Shown piece after piece: positions 10,998 to 22,484 of a stretch of 64,000 nt of DNA (the stretch's first letter is position 1; each line of letters starts with the position of its first letter). The stretch is from Patellaria atrata CBS 101060. Its lineage: Eukaryota > Ascomycota > Dothideomycetes > Patellariales > Patellariaceae. Under the pieces are notes generated by a model. It was not told the origin of the DNA, ran no database searches, and was given only the letters and a program-made list of their open reading frames with translations. The DNA is taken from the NCBI GenBank assembly GCA_010093705.1, contig MU006096.1, positions 987,908 through 1,051,907 on the forward strand, given 5' to 3'. A program made the position numbers and the translations under genes.

Positions 10998-13409
10998 TCA
11001 GATCTCAGCAATTTCCTTTTTCCTTCCTTTTCTATCTACTCTCTCATCCTCCGGATTAAAACCGCCATTACCCCAAAGCGCCCATTCAGGGGTTGGTGGT
11101 CCCATATAGTCCTCCGGCATAAAGCTCTTCCCTGACTCTAAACACTCAAAGAACTTGTCATAATCGATGAGAGTACACCATTTACCATCTCTTCTGAATC
11201 GTGTACTGGCTAGTAAAACACAACAACTATGTGCATGCTCAGCCGCAATACCATATTCCAGTCCCCGCTTAGCAAGAGCATCATTGAGAGCAGTGACGAA
11301 TTCCGTTACTTCAGCGTAGAAGGGTACATTCTGCATAGTTAAACCGGCCGAGGAAGAAGTTGATGTCCCGCAGTAGGTGACACCTTTGATTTCGACAAAA
11401 CATGGTAGGCTGCGAGCAACGAGATCAGCGTAACCTTCAACCTCATCCTCGACATTGAAGCCCTTGACCAGTGTCAGACGGAATACAGTCCGTTGTTGGA
11501 ATCTTTTCTCCCTGAGAATCTCTAGACATCTTTGGAATCTCTCCCAGAAATCGCGATGAAGAGGCCTGTCAATCTTACGGAGACTCTCGCGGTTCGAGGC
11601 GTCGATTGAAACGTAAAGCTGTGTTACGGGTTTCAAAGCGGCAAGCTGATCGGGATGCTGCGCGTTACAAACCAGGAAGCTGGAGATGTGTTCTTTATGT
11701 AGCATGGTTGTAAACTCATTAATGTGAGGATAGAATATGGGCTCGCCAACGAGAGATAGCGCACAATGTCGTATCCTCATCGCTTCAGCAAATCTCTCCG
11801 CACGAACTCCAGGAACACCTTTCATCATCTTGATCTTCTTGTAATGTCCTTCTTTGACTCCTTTGAAAATCTCTTCCGGAGGGTCCACGACCCAGCGCCA
11901 TGTTGTTCCTACCGGATTGGTACCGTGACGCCAACAGAATACACACTTATTGCTACAGGACAGCGATGGAGTAGTTTCCATACATAGATGCGACTTAATT
12001 CCGTAGAATGAGAATTTGTAGCATGAACCACGGCCCCGAAGAGCAGATTTAGTCCAGCGACAGATTTTGACGCCTGAATGAGAGCCTACGATTGTGTAAC
12101 CCTGCTTGGTGAGAGCAGCATAAGTAGGGGAGGATTTCGGAACCATCTCTTTTATTTGAACGGAATTTGGTCTTATCGAATGATTTGAAGACTTGTAGGC
12201 GGTAAAGTCAATGGGTACTAGAGATGATGATGGAGATTCCTTCTGGATCATAAGTCCCAGATCTTCTACATCGTCCACCCGTTTACCTCTAGCAGCTTCT
12301 CGAGTCCTGGATGCTCCCTCTACCGCTTCATCTCCATCTTCTTCTTCTTCTTCTACCGCATCCTCCTCATCACTTTCTACAGGATCTCCACTTCCAACAA
12401 CACCATCACCGAGCCCACGTCCGGACAAGATCTCTAAAAATACCTCCTGCACCCCGAAACGCCACTCCTGTAGCCTCTCAGTTGCATCACTCTTAACATC
12501 CCCCATCCCCAATGGGAAAGCTCTCTTCTTTCCTGTTAATCTTGCTAGCCATTTATCGACTTCCTTTGCTTGCGAGCAGAAACCCTCTTCTTCGGTTGGC
12601 CAGCCCTCTAGATCCCCAAGTCCAAACACTGAATATCCAAGCAGAGCTTCCAGAGGTGCGGTATCTATCCTGAAGTCATTGTGGGTCTCCTGTAGATGCT
12701 CTAGAAAAGTGTTCATTATGGTGTCAATGTTATAGGAGGGTATGATCATAAGGTAGAAATATTTTATATCCAATTCACCTTTTGGAGGTGAGATGAAATA
12801 GTCGTCTAACTCGATTTCAGAAAGGTCGTGAAGCTTCGCCTCTAATAGGTTGAATGTTTCCGCATCCGAAGAATTTCTCCACGAATTCAGGGCCTTAACG
12901 AATTCTGATGCAGTAGTCTTCGTCGTCCCAAGTAAAGACGAGTAGAAAACCAACGGCTGTACCTTGTCCTTTCCATTATCAAATGACGCTGCTCTGGTAG
13001 CTGCCTTTCGCACGCTCTTGTTGCCAGTAATTCTCTTCGGTATGCCTTTCCCTAAGACCTTTGTTGGAGCTATGATGGTGACATTCTCGACATGGTCGTC
13101 ATCTAAGCCTCGCAACTTCGCTCCAACGTCCGTTTTCGGTGATGACCAGTCTAAGGTGTTCTTATCGATAGTATTTGGAGATCCGGGGAGTGAAGAGGCG
13201 GACGGTCCTTTATGGCGTTGGCGCAGTGTTAATTCAGATTTTATGAGCGTAAGGATTATGAAGATACCCAAAATAAGGGGCAATCGGTATGCGTGCCATA
13301 TTTCTAAAGGATCTACACATTGAACAAGACATCAGTAACAAGCTCACTAGTAGATCATTTAGCAGCGAATCTTACTCATATGAAGCTCAGAAGAAGCCAT
13401 GTTCTCCAT
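10998..13409 (-). CDS. TYW1: tRNA 4-demethylwyosine synthase, radical SAM (TYW1)
   Basis: Second step of wybutosine synthesis at G37 of tRNA-Phe: condenses N1-methylguanosine with pyruvate to make the tricyclic base. Two exons (13409..13376, 13312..10998; 63-nt intron) give 782 residues. Near residue 20 a hydrophobic stretch (RLPLILGIFIILTLI) looks like a membrane anchor, as in eukaryotic TYW1. A flavodoxin-like domain follows (QPLVFYSSLLGTTKTTASEF). An acidic, low-complexity linker leads to the radical SAM domain, where CSNKCVFC is the CX3CX2C motif binding the 4Fe-4S cluster. Downstream are RHGTNPVGTTWRW, SLVGEPIFYPHINEF and a C-terminal block with AAEHAHSCCVLL. The small first exon is supported by phase and by a good acceptor. 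Divergent from the PQ-loop gene. Confidence 0.95.
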
Positions 13410-13902
13410 TTTGTCTTCTTAGAGGTGACTATACGGACGGGAAGCGAAGGGATATCTGAGAAAAATGCACAATACAAATTTTCATAACTCTGTTCTGCGC
13501 ACTACTAGAATCATTCCGCGCAGAGCTATGCTAACTGCATGTGAGACGTGAGCTTTTTCGTATATGAAGAGATTGACTTCAGCGTATCTGAAGGGATCGC
13601 GTTGGAAATAAGGGTTGATAGGGGGTAGGGCGGGGGAGGGGTTGAAATTTAGTTGAGTTCTCCGCATACCCCTGTCAGCCTTACGACAGGGGTGCGGCTT
13701 CCCCAGATGTTCTCGTCTCTTGCCAGCTTTAGACAAAAACAACACACCCGACCAACCTCTACTTCCTCCTAATTATGACACAGCTATAACATGACCATCT
13801 CTTCGACTGCTACACTTCTTCTTCATATCACTCATTGTAGCTCTTGTCTCTATATGCTCCATACTTAGTTCATCTTGTAGTTCTACCGTCACTTAACACA
13901 GC
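13410..13902. promoter_or_regulatory. divergent promoter region, TYW1 / PQ-loop gene
   Basis: 493 bases between two divergent starts. It must carry both promoters. C/T-rich stretches occur near the PQ-loop start; no TATA box is convincing. Confidence 0.4.
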
Positions 13903-15367
13903 ATGCATAACAGCTTTGACAGCTTCTTGTCCGATGGACGTTGTACTGAGCTTGCCCACCCAGACAAGTTTAACTTTGGTCTATCACTGTATGAGACGTA
14001 TACTTCTCATCCCAAATCTATTACTTATACCGTATGATTGCAGCTTCATTCTCGTTGGCATCTTAGTGTCCTACCTTCCGCAACACCTGCGGATCATATT
14101 CCGGAGGTCATCCGAAGGCCTCTCACCACTATTCGTGCTACTTGGAACTGTATCAGGAACATGCGCTATATTCAACATCGTCTCTCTGCCCACTAGTCAG
14201 GCTGATGTAGCTTGCTGCAAGGAGATAAGCGGTCTGGCATGCACGGCTAGCATCCTGGGGATCGCTCAAGTTGGCGTGCAATGGTTTTGTTTCTTCATCA
14301 TGTAAGATTCTCTGCAACTCCTGAAATACTCTCTAACACTTTCATATAGTATGTTACTCTTCATCATCTTCATTCCCCGCCCCATCCCCAGCCGTGCGAA
14401 TCCGCGCGCAAGTTGGGAAAATACACCTTCGCCCACTTGGAGAGAGGCCGTTACGGTCGTCGCTATTTGTATGGCTACTTTTGTTGCCGTCTTCATCATC
14501 ACCGGCGTCTTTTTCCTTCGTTACCCACAAAACCTGCAAGTCTGGGCCAACCTTCTCGGCGCTAGTGCCGGCGTTATGGCCTGTATCCAATACCTCCCAC
14601 AGATCTGGACAACTTGGCGATTACAGCATGTTATGAGTCTCAGTGTGCCCATGATGTGCATCCAAACTCCTGGTAGCTTCGTCTTCGCAGCAAGTCTAGG
14701 TTTGCGGCTTGGCTGGGATGGGTGGAGCGCATGGGGTGTGTATATCGTAACCGGCATCTTACAAGGCTTCCTCCTTGTTATGGGCATCATATTTCTCATC
14801 CGGGATCGCAAGGCAGACAAAAAGGTCGCCCAACCCCTAGGCAACGGCTTAGGAAGCCATCTTCGAATGCCTGAAGAGTCCGACGATGAAGGCGGCTTGA
14901 CCGGAACGAATGACTCCTCCCCATCCGAGACCTCCCCGTTGCTCGATCGCACCTCAAACCCGCGCCCCGCCAGACGCGTAGGGAACGAGCGCAGTCTTAG
15001 TGAACGTCTCGCGACGCGCGATGTCTACGGCGGTCCAGACTCCTCGGGCAGCACTAAGCAGACCACTCCTTCGCCGTCCAAATTCAAGCAGCTAGGGAGA
15101 ACCATAAGTGCAGACTCGGGAGCAGGAGCGGTAGGAGTAGTACCGGAGGCTAGGAGAAAGTCCAAATTATCCCTTACGCAGAATACTGACGCCTGATTAT
15201 AGCCGCCGGATCCGAGCTTCAGGTGGGATAGTGAGGAGTTGCGGGTATTGCCGGGCGAACCGAGCGGTGGAAGACCTGGAGAGATATGGGCGTTTCGGGA
15301 GTTGACTGGAGATACCCAGGAATTGGATCGAATTCGAGGTTCGCGAAAGGGAGTAAGATTTGTCTAG
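13903..15367 (+). CDS. PQ-loop repeat membrane transporter
   Basis: Seven-helix protein of the PQ-loop family (cystinosin, MPDU1 and SWEET relatives), which move small solutes across vacuolar or other inner membranes. Four exons are proposed: 13903..13988, 14044..14301, 14350..15130 and 15203..15367, giving 429 residues. The two diagnostic loops are SYLPQHLRII (residues about 40-50) and QYLPQIWTTW (about 200-210), and each opens one half of the bundle. The C-terminal 170 residues are Ser/Arg-rich and cytosolic. The last intron (72 nt) is inferred: it has a CTGAC branch site and TATAG acceptor, and the 55 codons after it read WDSEELRVLPGEPSGG and end RGSRKGVRFV. Without it the protein would stop at 15196. 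In-frame GT alternatives leave the exact donor uncertain by a few codons. Confidence 0.85.
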
Positions 15368-15563
15368 CGTTTCGTTTTGTGGTATAATGCATATACTCGT
15401 ATTATGCTATTACAGTCGAACAACGACTTTACAGCTCTACGTACCCTCTGCAGCTCTGAACGAACATTCTCAACTCGAAATACAGTGAAGTATATGTAAA
15501 ATTTATAACACATCAACCGCCACAAAATATCGACAACCCTTTCAAAAAATACTCCAGAATACT

Positions 15564-18023
15564 TTATAACCCCCAAGTCTTTCCCCATCCCGTCTCCTGT
15601 CCATTTCCCAGCTCCCTCTCCTGCCCCTTCTTTCGTCCCTTCTCTTGCTCGATTCTCTGCTGATCCTGATACTCCTCTAACTTACTCCCCCGAATAACAA
15701 ACCAACATGTCCTCCACAACCGAACCCACTCGCCACCTCTATCCTTCGGTGTCCTCCCATCCAGCGCCTCAATCTCCGGCTCCGCGATCCTCACCGCCGC
15801 AACCAACTTCTCCGCCAACACCTTTCCGAGCTTTATACTCGGCTCCTCCACGAGCATCTCCTGCAACAATTTCCGAATCGCCCGTTCTGCATGCGCCTGA
15901 TGATCCCAGGTGGCGACAAAGTCAAACGCGAGGGCATACATGGCGGGGGTGTGGGTGACGAAGTGCCGGGATAGGGCATCCCAGATGTGCCAGAAGGAGG
16001 CCTGGTCGAAGGCTGCAACGTGGTATTTCAGCATCGCTAGTGCTGTGTCGTGATCGCGGAGGGGAGAGGCCTCGGGGGCGTAGTCGTCGATGAAGGCGAG
16101 GAGGCGATTTTGCAGACTGATTGCGGAAGCTGCGGTCTGTGGGTCTTGGGGCGGGGTCCGGGGTGTCACGTTTGTGAGGAGGAGGGAGAAGGTTTCAGGG
16201 GTTAGGGCGTTGTAGCCGTGGTTGTTGAGGGATCTGACGATGTCGAGAGAGCTCTCGAGGAGTTTGAGGTCTGGGGTGCTGGATTGGAAGAGGCGGTTTG
16301 ATTCGTATGCGAGACCACGCAGGATGAGGTCAGAGATGGCCGGTGTGATGGGGAGCCCGTGAGAGAGCATTCTATCGTAAGCTTCCGTGAGGTAGTGGGA
16401 TGTGTAGGCTTGGTGGCGGAGCTGGATGGCGTAGGTGAATATGGCGAGTTTACGTTCCCAATGAGAGATTGGTGCGAAGATGTTGACGTCTTCGTAAAAG
16501 GAGCGGAGGAAAGGAGTTGATTTGATGTCGTGAGGGCCTTCGCCTAACTGTGCGATTGCTTCCTTATGAGATAGGCTGCGTAAGTATTGGAGTTCGGGGT
16601 AGGTCTCTCCCCATAGAACGCGTGGAGCGTTCTCGGCTTGAATAACATCGCCAGAAGCTGATCCGATCAATTCCTCCATCACATCTGGTAGAAGGACCTC
16701 AACCGATGCCCCAATAGATTCATGTACTAGGGGTACATATTGATCAAAAGAGACAGTTTCCGGGACCTTCTGCTCCGCTCTAGACGACGCTTGTATTGGT
16801 TCCGCCTTTGTCGGCTCCTGAAGATAACTGTCCAATGACTCCAATCTTCGGTTATTAGAGTTGGGAGAGGTCTCATTCAAACTCCTTAAATCCCAAGTTG
16901 TGCTTTCCAAGGCCATGGTATTCCTCCGGAAATGAGTAGCGTGATATTGCCTGACCTGTTGGGCCGTTTGCGAGTTTGATACGTGGGGCCGTGCATCATC
17001 TCGATTGAAAGATGCTGCATGGATCGGAGAGTTACTCTCTATAGGGGAAGAGGTAACTTGGGATCCTGAAGGAGATTTCTGTTCCTCTGGAGTGGATGAA
17101 GGGTTTTCCTCAGCTAACATTTTTTCCGAGCGGCGTTTTATTCCCAACCAAAGTTTTTCAAGATCAATCTCACCTCTCTTCTCTTCAGTGAACATCTGAA
17201 CTACAACCGTCACGCCATCTGACCGCCTTCCGAACCCTATAAAGTTACCCTCCCGTTCTTCTCTTACTGGTACATCCTTTGCGGGTTCCACTCTTCCTAA
17301 ATTGACACAAACCCAACCTGTCCTGATTCCATCATCAACTTCCGCCATCTCCGTCGCTCCAGCGCTAGCCATTATTCTTGACCGCCTTGCTTTCCGTCTT
17401 AATTTAAGCTTCAGTTCATTCCGACCCAATAGCCCATCAGCCAACGGACGAAGCTGGTATGTACTCCTCAACCACCGACACAATCTATCCGCAGAGACAT
17501 GAAGATGCTTTTCGCTTCGTGCTGTCCCAATTACCATAAGGAGACTGCCCCCTAGTGCAGGAGGGGGATCGATATTCCGAAGATCCAAAAGACTGAGATC
17601 ATCTATACCTAGGTCGACGGAGATATGTTGGAGAAGGTCCTGAAGAATTGGGGGGGAGTATTCTGGAAGATCCGGTATTCGTTGCCGTTCTGCCATCGGA
17701 TGAGAAGGGTCTAACTGCTTTGGTTGCTTCTGAGTGTCCACTTGTAAATACCAGGGGACATAGGTGGCATTGGATTTCCCATCGGTAGGAGTCTCATGTT
17801 CCTCGCTTTTAAGCTTTGTAGTATTATCGTTTAGAGATTGCTGTGCAATGAAGGATCTAGTAGGTCGATTGAAATTTCTCCTTTGCCCCTGTCCATGACG
17901 ACTGAATATGAACTCTGATTGGGAAGGTAGAGATATGCCAGATAGAGAAGAAAATGATCGAAGAATGGTGAGACGACATCCATTGCACTGGAGTACGGAT
18001 GTCGCAGCTCGCGCGACAGACAT
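15564..18023 (-). CDS. ATP25: Atp25, mitochondrial ATP synthase assembly/expression factor
   Basis: In yeast Atp25 is cleaved in mitochondria; the C-terminal part stabilises the mRNA of ATP synthase subunit 9 (Oli1) and the N-terminal part helps the ring assemble. The gene is one exon of 819 residues from the Met at 18023. That Met opens a basic, Ser-rich presequence (MSVARAATSVLQ). Residues about 125-265 are the RsfS-like (DUF143) domain, with SLLDLRNIDPPPALGG, MVIGTARSEKHLH and LKLKLRRKARR. The long remainder has the helical, pentatricopeptide-like style of the RNA-stabilising half, e.g. PITPAISDLILRGLAYESN. The frame is open upstream to a Met at 18143, but that start would lack a targeting signal and crowd the NMD3 promoter, so I prefer 18023. 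Confidence 0.88.
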   Translation of the reverse strand: MSVARAATSVLQCNGCRLTILRSFSSLSGISLPSQSEFIFSRHGQGQRRNFNRPTRSFIAQQSLNDNTTKLKSEEHETPTDGKSNATYVPWYLQVDTQKQPKQLDPSHPMAERQRIPDLPEYSPPILQDLLQHISVDLGIDDLSLLDLRNIDPPPALGGSLLMVIGTARSEKHLHVSADRLCRWLRSTYQLRPLADGLLGRNELKLKLRRKARRSRIMASAGATEMAEVDDGIRTGWVCVNLGRVEPAKDVPVREEREGNFIGFGRRSDGVTVVVQMFTEEKRGEIDLEKLWLGIKRRSEKMLAEENPSSTPEEQKSPSGSQVTSSPIESNSPIHAASFNRDDARPHVSNSQTAQQVRQYHATHFRRNTMALESTTWDLRSLNETSPNSNNRRLESLDSYLQEPTKAEPIQASSRAEQKVPETVSFDQYVPLVHESIGASVEVLLPDVMEELIGSASGDVIQAENAPRVLWGETYPELQYLRSLSHKEAIAQLGEGPHDIKSTPFLRSFYEDVNIFAPISHWERKLAIFTYAIQLRHQAYTSHYLTEAYDRMLSHGLPITPAISDLILRGLAYESNRLFQSSTPDLKLLESSLDIVRSLNNHGYNALTPETFSLLLTNVTPRTPPQDPQTAASAISLQNRLLAFIDDYAPEASPLRDHDTALAMLKYHVAAFDQASFWHIWDALSRHFVTHTPAMYALAFDFVATWDHQAHAERAIRKLLQEMLVEEPSIKLGKVLAEKLVAAVRIAEPEIEALDGRTPKDRGGEWVRLWRTCWFVIRGSKLEEYQDQQRIEQEKGRKKGQERELGNGQETGWGKTWGL

Positions 18024-18244
18024 ATTGTTAAAAATGAAGTTGATGAGTACGGAAAACTCCCGTCGCGTAGAACCATCGATGAAACCTGCCAAGGGCTCAA
18101 GGGTAGATTTGCGGAGCGGGAAATATTCGGCTGAACTTTCCAATGTGGCGGAACTTTTATGACTACGAATATGATTTACAATCCAGTCTCACCTTCAACC
18201 TCTTTTTCCCTCTTACTTTATTGTTCATTCTTAATCCCAGGGTT
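18024..18244. promoter_or_regulatory. shared divergent promoter, ATP25 / NMD3
   Basis: 221 bases separate the two divergent starts, too few for independent promoters of usual size. A shared bidirectional promoter is inferred from position. Confidence 0.45.
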
Positions 18245-19842
18245 ATGTCTATGGATATTGATGCTCCAGTGGCTATACAGCCAGTACCTCAAAATGCTGC
18301 GACGTAAGTTCATCACGGGGTATATTCTAAGAACATCGAGACTAACAAAATATCAGGATTCTATGTTGCAACTGCGGTGTCCCTATTGATGGGACTAAAT
18401 CCGCCGGCGCCATGTGCTATGACTGCGTCAAACTGACTGTAGACATCTCCCAAGGCATACAACGAGAAGCGACCCTCCACATGTGCAGGGACTGTGACAG
18501 GTGGCTCTCGCCACCACAACAGTGGGTTGTCGCGCAACCAGAGTCTAGAGAGCTTCTTGCTCTCTGTTTAAGAAAACTGAGAGGGTTGGGAAAAGTACGT
18601 ATTATCGACGCTAGTTTTATATGGACGGAACCGCACTCTCGGAGAGTGAAGGTTAAGATTACGGTACAACAAGAGGTCTTCGAGGGAAGCATAATGCAGC
18701 AAACTTTCGAGGTGGAATATGTTCAAGCATTTCAACAGTGCCCAGACTGCGCAAAGTCATATACACATAACACATGGAGAGCGGTGGTCCAAGTGAGACA
18801 GAAAGTATCCCATAAAAGGACATTCCTATACCTGGAACAGCTTATATTGAGGCACGGTGCCCACAAGGACACGATAAATATCAAGGAAGTCAACGATGGA
18901 ATCGACTTTTACTTCGGCCAACGAAATCACGCTGAAAAATTCGTAGATTTCCTTAAATCCGTAACCCCTGTACACATCAAGAAATCTCAGGAGCTCATCT
19001 CCATGGACATCCATTCCTCCACCAAATCCTATAAATTCTCTTACTCCGCTGAGCTCGTCCCGATCTGCAAAGATGATCTCGTTGTCATCCCCACTAAACT
19101 TGCCAAACAAATCGGAAACATCTCCCCCCTAGCCCTCTGCTACCGTGTCGGCACCTCTGTCAGCTTCCTCGACCCGCACACCCTCCAAACTGCCGACATC
19201 TCCGAAAAGCAGTTTTGGCACGAACCGTTTGCCGCGCTTGCAGACGTACCAGAGCTCGTTGAGTTCATTGTGCTAGATATTGAGCCTCTAGGCGTAGTAC
19301 GGGGTCGACACGTCCTCGCCGAAGCCACTATCGCCCGGGCCTCCGACATGGGCGTGAACGACACGACGTACACGACTCGCACGCATCTCGGCACCATCAT
19401 CCACGTCGGCGATAGCGTGCTGGGGTACCACCTTACCGGTACCAACTTCAACAACGCGCTCTTCGAGTCGCTCGAGCGCTCTAAGCACGCCTCTCGCATA
19501 CCGGACGCCATCCTCGTCAAGAAACTCTACACGCGCAGGAAGAAGCGAACGCGGAACTGGCAGCTCAAGCGCCTCGCGAAGGAGGAGAGCGAGATGCTAC
19601 CGCGAAAGCAAGACCAAGATCGCATGGAGCGCGACTTTGAGATGTTCCTGCGGGATGTAGAGGAAGATGAGGACCTGCGGAACACGATGGCGTTGTATAA
19701 GGCCCAGAAACAGCGGGAACTAGAGGCGCAGGGTCAGATGGATGAGGAGAGCGGGAGCGAGGAGGAGGGCATCACGATTCCGATGGAGCAGCTTATTGAT
19801 GAGATGGAGGATTTGGATATGAGGGATGGGGAGGTGGTTTGA
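18245..19842 (+). CDS. NMD3: 60S ribosomal subunit export adaptor Nmd3
   Basis: Adaptor that binds the nascent 60S subunit in the nucleus and recruits the exportin Crm1. Two exons (18245..18303 and 18357..19842, 53-nt intron) give 514 residues. The N-terminal zinc-binding part shows paired cysteines: ILCCNCGVPIDG, AMCYDCVKL, HMCRDCDRW and QCPDCAKSY. The middle region carries the conserved TWRAVVQVRQKVSHKRTFLYL and HIKKSQELISMD blocks. The C-terminus is highly charged and ends in an acidic tail with hydrophobic residues at spacing suited to a nuclear export signal (MEQLIDEMEDLDM). Length and order match the family. Joining the small first exon gives ATILCCNCG in frame. Confidence 0.96.
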
Positions 19843-20327
19843 TGGGTGTAAGAGTTTTGTCATTTTGAGAGCATTTCCGCGGTGTACGGGCTCGTTTTTA
19901 GAAATACTTCATGAGTTTACGGGTATGGGACTGGGTGTTCCTGCGCAAATAGAATATGAGACTTGCACTGAGAAGGGAACTCGTCTTTTCGAACCGACAG
20001 ATTTGTGCCCAATGCACTTGAGATGTCCCATTTCCCACCTGGGACTTCTCTTGTGCGTACATCTGCTGTACAGTTAGCTCATCCTGTACAACTAGGTCAT
20101 GCTGTACATTTCACTCATTATGTACCTTACAGTCACTCTGTACATTTTACTCATTCTGTACATCCCAATCATGCCATACATTCAACTTATATAAGATGTT
20201 TCCCGCAACAGATCCACGTTCCTAACCCAATCGCCATCCTCCGCAACCCACCCTAACCAATACCAGATATACTCCCTCCTCTCCCAAGACCCAACAAAAA
20301 AGCCCCCACATAACCCAACACCTCAAC
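19843..20327. other. intergenic, convergent 3' ends with tandem repeat
   Basis: 485 bases between the NMD3 stop and the cyanamide hydratase stop. Its main content is the 18-bp tandem repeat listed separately. No other feature is seen. Confidence 0.5.
20066..20191 (+). repeat. tandem repeat, 7 units of 18 bp around CTGTAC
   Basis: Seven consecutive 18-base units resemble CTGTACATTTCACTCATT. Most units start with CTGTAC or a one- or two-base variant and end with TCAT plus one base. Units 3 and 5 are nearly identical and unit 7 is the most decayed. The period is a multiple of three, so a reading frame runs through it, but the frame has no family resemblance. It lies between two convergent genes, so it may be transcribed as part of either 3' UTR. 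Confidence 0.85.
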
Positions 20328-21124
20328 CTACGGCTCCTCATAAGGTGCCATGAGCTCATTGTTCTCCACCATCTCCGCAAAGTGCTCAATAGCCGTAGTA
20401 TGACACCACGGCTTCTTCCAAATCTCATCCCTAACCGTCGCCGCAAAACACCCGGACCAGCCATGTCTCGGAAAAGCGTGAACGACGGACTCGATAGTGG
20501 AAGGGTGTATCAGCGTCGGGTTCGCTCCGATATTATCTTTCCTTCACATCAGCCACCATGCCAACACCAAACGCAAATAGCGGGTTAATCCAAGACAGAG
20601 GGAGGGAATGCGGACTCACCGAAGACGGTAGCCAACTGGACCAACAACCCCATCCCCGTAATCGTTCCCACGTCCCCCAAATCCTGATGCCGCACCACGG
20701 CCTCCGCCACGCTCTCCCACATACTCCTCTCCGCGCCCTCCGCCGCCAACACCTCCATCGCGACCCACGCGCCGCGGAACTCAAAACTCATCTGCGACTC
20801 CTGCATATTCGCCGCCGTGGTCCCGATATCGTGCAGCAGGCACGTCAGGTAGAATGTCTCGGTAAACGCGAGGAAGTGCGGGAAGTGCTGTCGCGCGAGC
20901 GCTTGTCCGTAGAGGAAGACCCGCATGCTGTGGTTGTAGGTTGCGGGGGGAAGGTGGGAGTGTGCGTAGGTGCGGATGCGGTGGGCGAGGGGGGTGGAGG
21001 GCAGCGGGAGGTCGGAGACGTGTAGGGGTTTTGTGTTTGAGGGAGAGACGTCCTTGAGGAAGAGAGAGTGAGAGCGGGGGACGGCGGTCCAGCCGTGGGT
21101 ATGGGTTGGGTTTGGGGTGGACAT
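20328..21124 (-). CDS. HD-domain protein, cyanamide hydratase-like
   Basis: Two exons (21124..20620 and 20536..20328, 83-nt intron) give 237 residues, the usual length of fungal cyanamide hydratases (Myrothecium Cah, yeast Ddi2/Ddi3), which turn cyanamide into urea. The HD metal-binding residues are seen in THGWTAVPRS...NHSMRVFLYG (His), CLLHDIGTTAAN (HD) and QLATVFDNIGAN (Asp). The C-terminal exon holds VVHAFPRHGWSGCFAATVRDE and ends EENNELMAPYEEP-like, in family style. In budding yeast the genes respond to DNA-damaging agents; regulation here cannot be read. Other HD-type hydrolases are possible, but the overall order fits cyanamide hydratase well. Confidence 0.88.
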
Positions 21125-21976
21125 TTTGGGGGTTTTGATTGGAGATATTCGTGTGGTTAGGGTGGTGTGTATCTTCGACTCTTTGCGGTGGTGGTGGTTG
21201 GGTTTATATCTGAGGGAGTGGTGGATGGGATTGCTCTGCTTTGCTGTGAAGAATGATCATATCGGAGAAGATCCGGTTGCGTTTTATATGGTGTATAAAT
21301 GTCATTATCACCGACGTTGATTGTCTAAGCTTCTTCGTAGGGCGTGTATTCTGGTTCGTTATGATTTCGTCATCTATCAATGCGGAGGGCGGAGACGGGA
21401 GCTCTAGGATCAGCGATGAAATCAGGAGTAATCAGCAATGATTCGCTCGAATATCTATCCTTTACAGTTACATCTGCTACTTAAACTCTAAAAGAAGTAG
21501 GGGCTTTCAATTTTTATATCACTCTCTTATAGTACACTGCAAGTCAGCAACCCAGCTTATTTTGAATTTTTGATGCCCTGCTATTTGAGTGTCATGTGCG
21601 TCCCCAATGCTCCATCGTAATTGAGGTCAATACACCTCCGTATGGTGAGATGAGTGAATACGAGGTATCTGGAAGTGTCTCTAAAGCAATCTCCGCGGTT
21701 TTTGTGTACGTAGAGCGGCCATTGAGCTTTTTGATTTTTAGAAGGTGCTCATGCCGTCGCGGAGAGACTTGACGACTAATCCTACACGTGACTACCCATT
21801 CTGTGTTAACCCCTTACGACCAGAGAAAAGGGGTGTGGCTCCATAATCTACTTAAGTATTAACTTACAGGATAAGTTAATCTAAAATTGAATTAATTTTC
21901 TTATTTCCTATCTTCGCTTCTAGGATCATGTACAAGCCTCCCCACAAGCGACATCTACATCTACACGAGTCACGCG

Positions 21977-22007
<31 letters not shown>

Positions 22008-22484
22008 CAAACAACAAGACCGATTTCAAGACTCGTTTTGTACTTTTGCCTTTCCATCCAGCACCAAAGTAGTGTTTAGTAAGACAAGCTACCCAGAATT
22101 GAAGAGACGCTCCCTCACTCCCAGTTAAAGAAAGATCACAAATGAGACAACATAACAGAAGCAATGGTAGACCTGTAAGGGTTATAGTGATGGAAAACTC
22201 AAGCAAACCCTCCCGTGTCTTAGGATATTCTATTCCGGTACACCTATGTGCGATACCATGATGGAAAACCGCCATGACGCCTGAACAATATGCTGAGGAA
22301 AGTAAGGTAGTATTATACAAAGGGATGAAGCGAGTGATAAAAATACTCGGGAGGTACCGGATGAGAACTTGGTAAGAGATCGTCCGAGTAGATGTAGGTA
22401 TGTGGGCGTTTTTGAGTTTGATCCCCAAAGGTGCAACCGGCCTCTAAAGCTGTGTTGAATTAGGTTGAATGATATCTGATTTCT
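21125..22484. other. intergenic, hydratase promoter and Ca2+-ATPase 3' side
   Basis: About 1.36 kb with no recognisable gene. The left end is the promoter of the hydratase gene. A CAG/CAA microsatellite lies at 21978-22017. Frames running through it are low-complexity and not gene-like. Confidence 0.5.
21978..22017 (+). repeat. CAG/CAA microsatellite
   Basis: Seven CAG units run into four CAA units and, after one extra A, two more CAA. It could encode poly-Gln or poly-Ser in different frames, but no gene is supported around it. Confidence 0.9.

Noticed and set aside
12211-12735. 174-codon plus-strand frame rich in Ser and Pro
   Set aside because: It is the antisense shadow of the acidic linker in TYW1.
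18024-18143. 40-residue N-terminal extension of Atp25
   Set aside because: The upstream Met gives an acidic, non-targeting start and leaves little room for the NMD3 promoter; the Met at 18023 opens a good presequence.
20005-20256. Open frame of 83 codons with a repeating His/Val pattern
   Set aside because: It is only the translation of the 18-bp tandem repeat and has no start context or family.
21928-22128. Open frame with poly-Ser and poly-Asn
   Set aside because: Produced by the CAG/CAA microsatellite; flanks are not protein-like.
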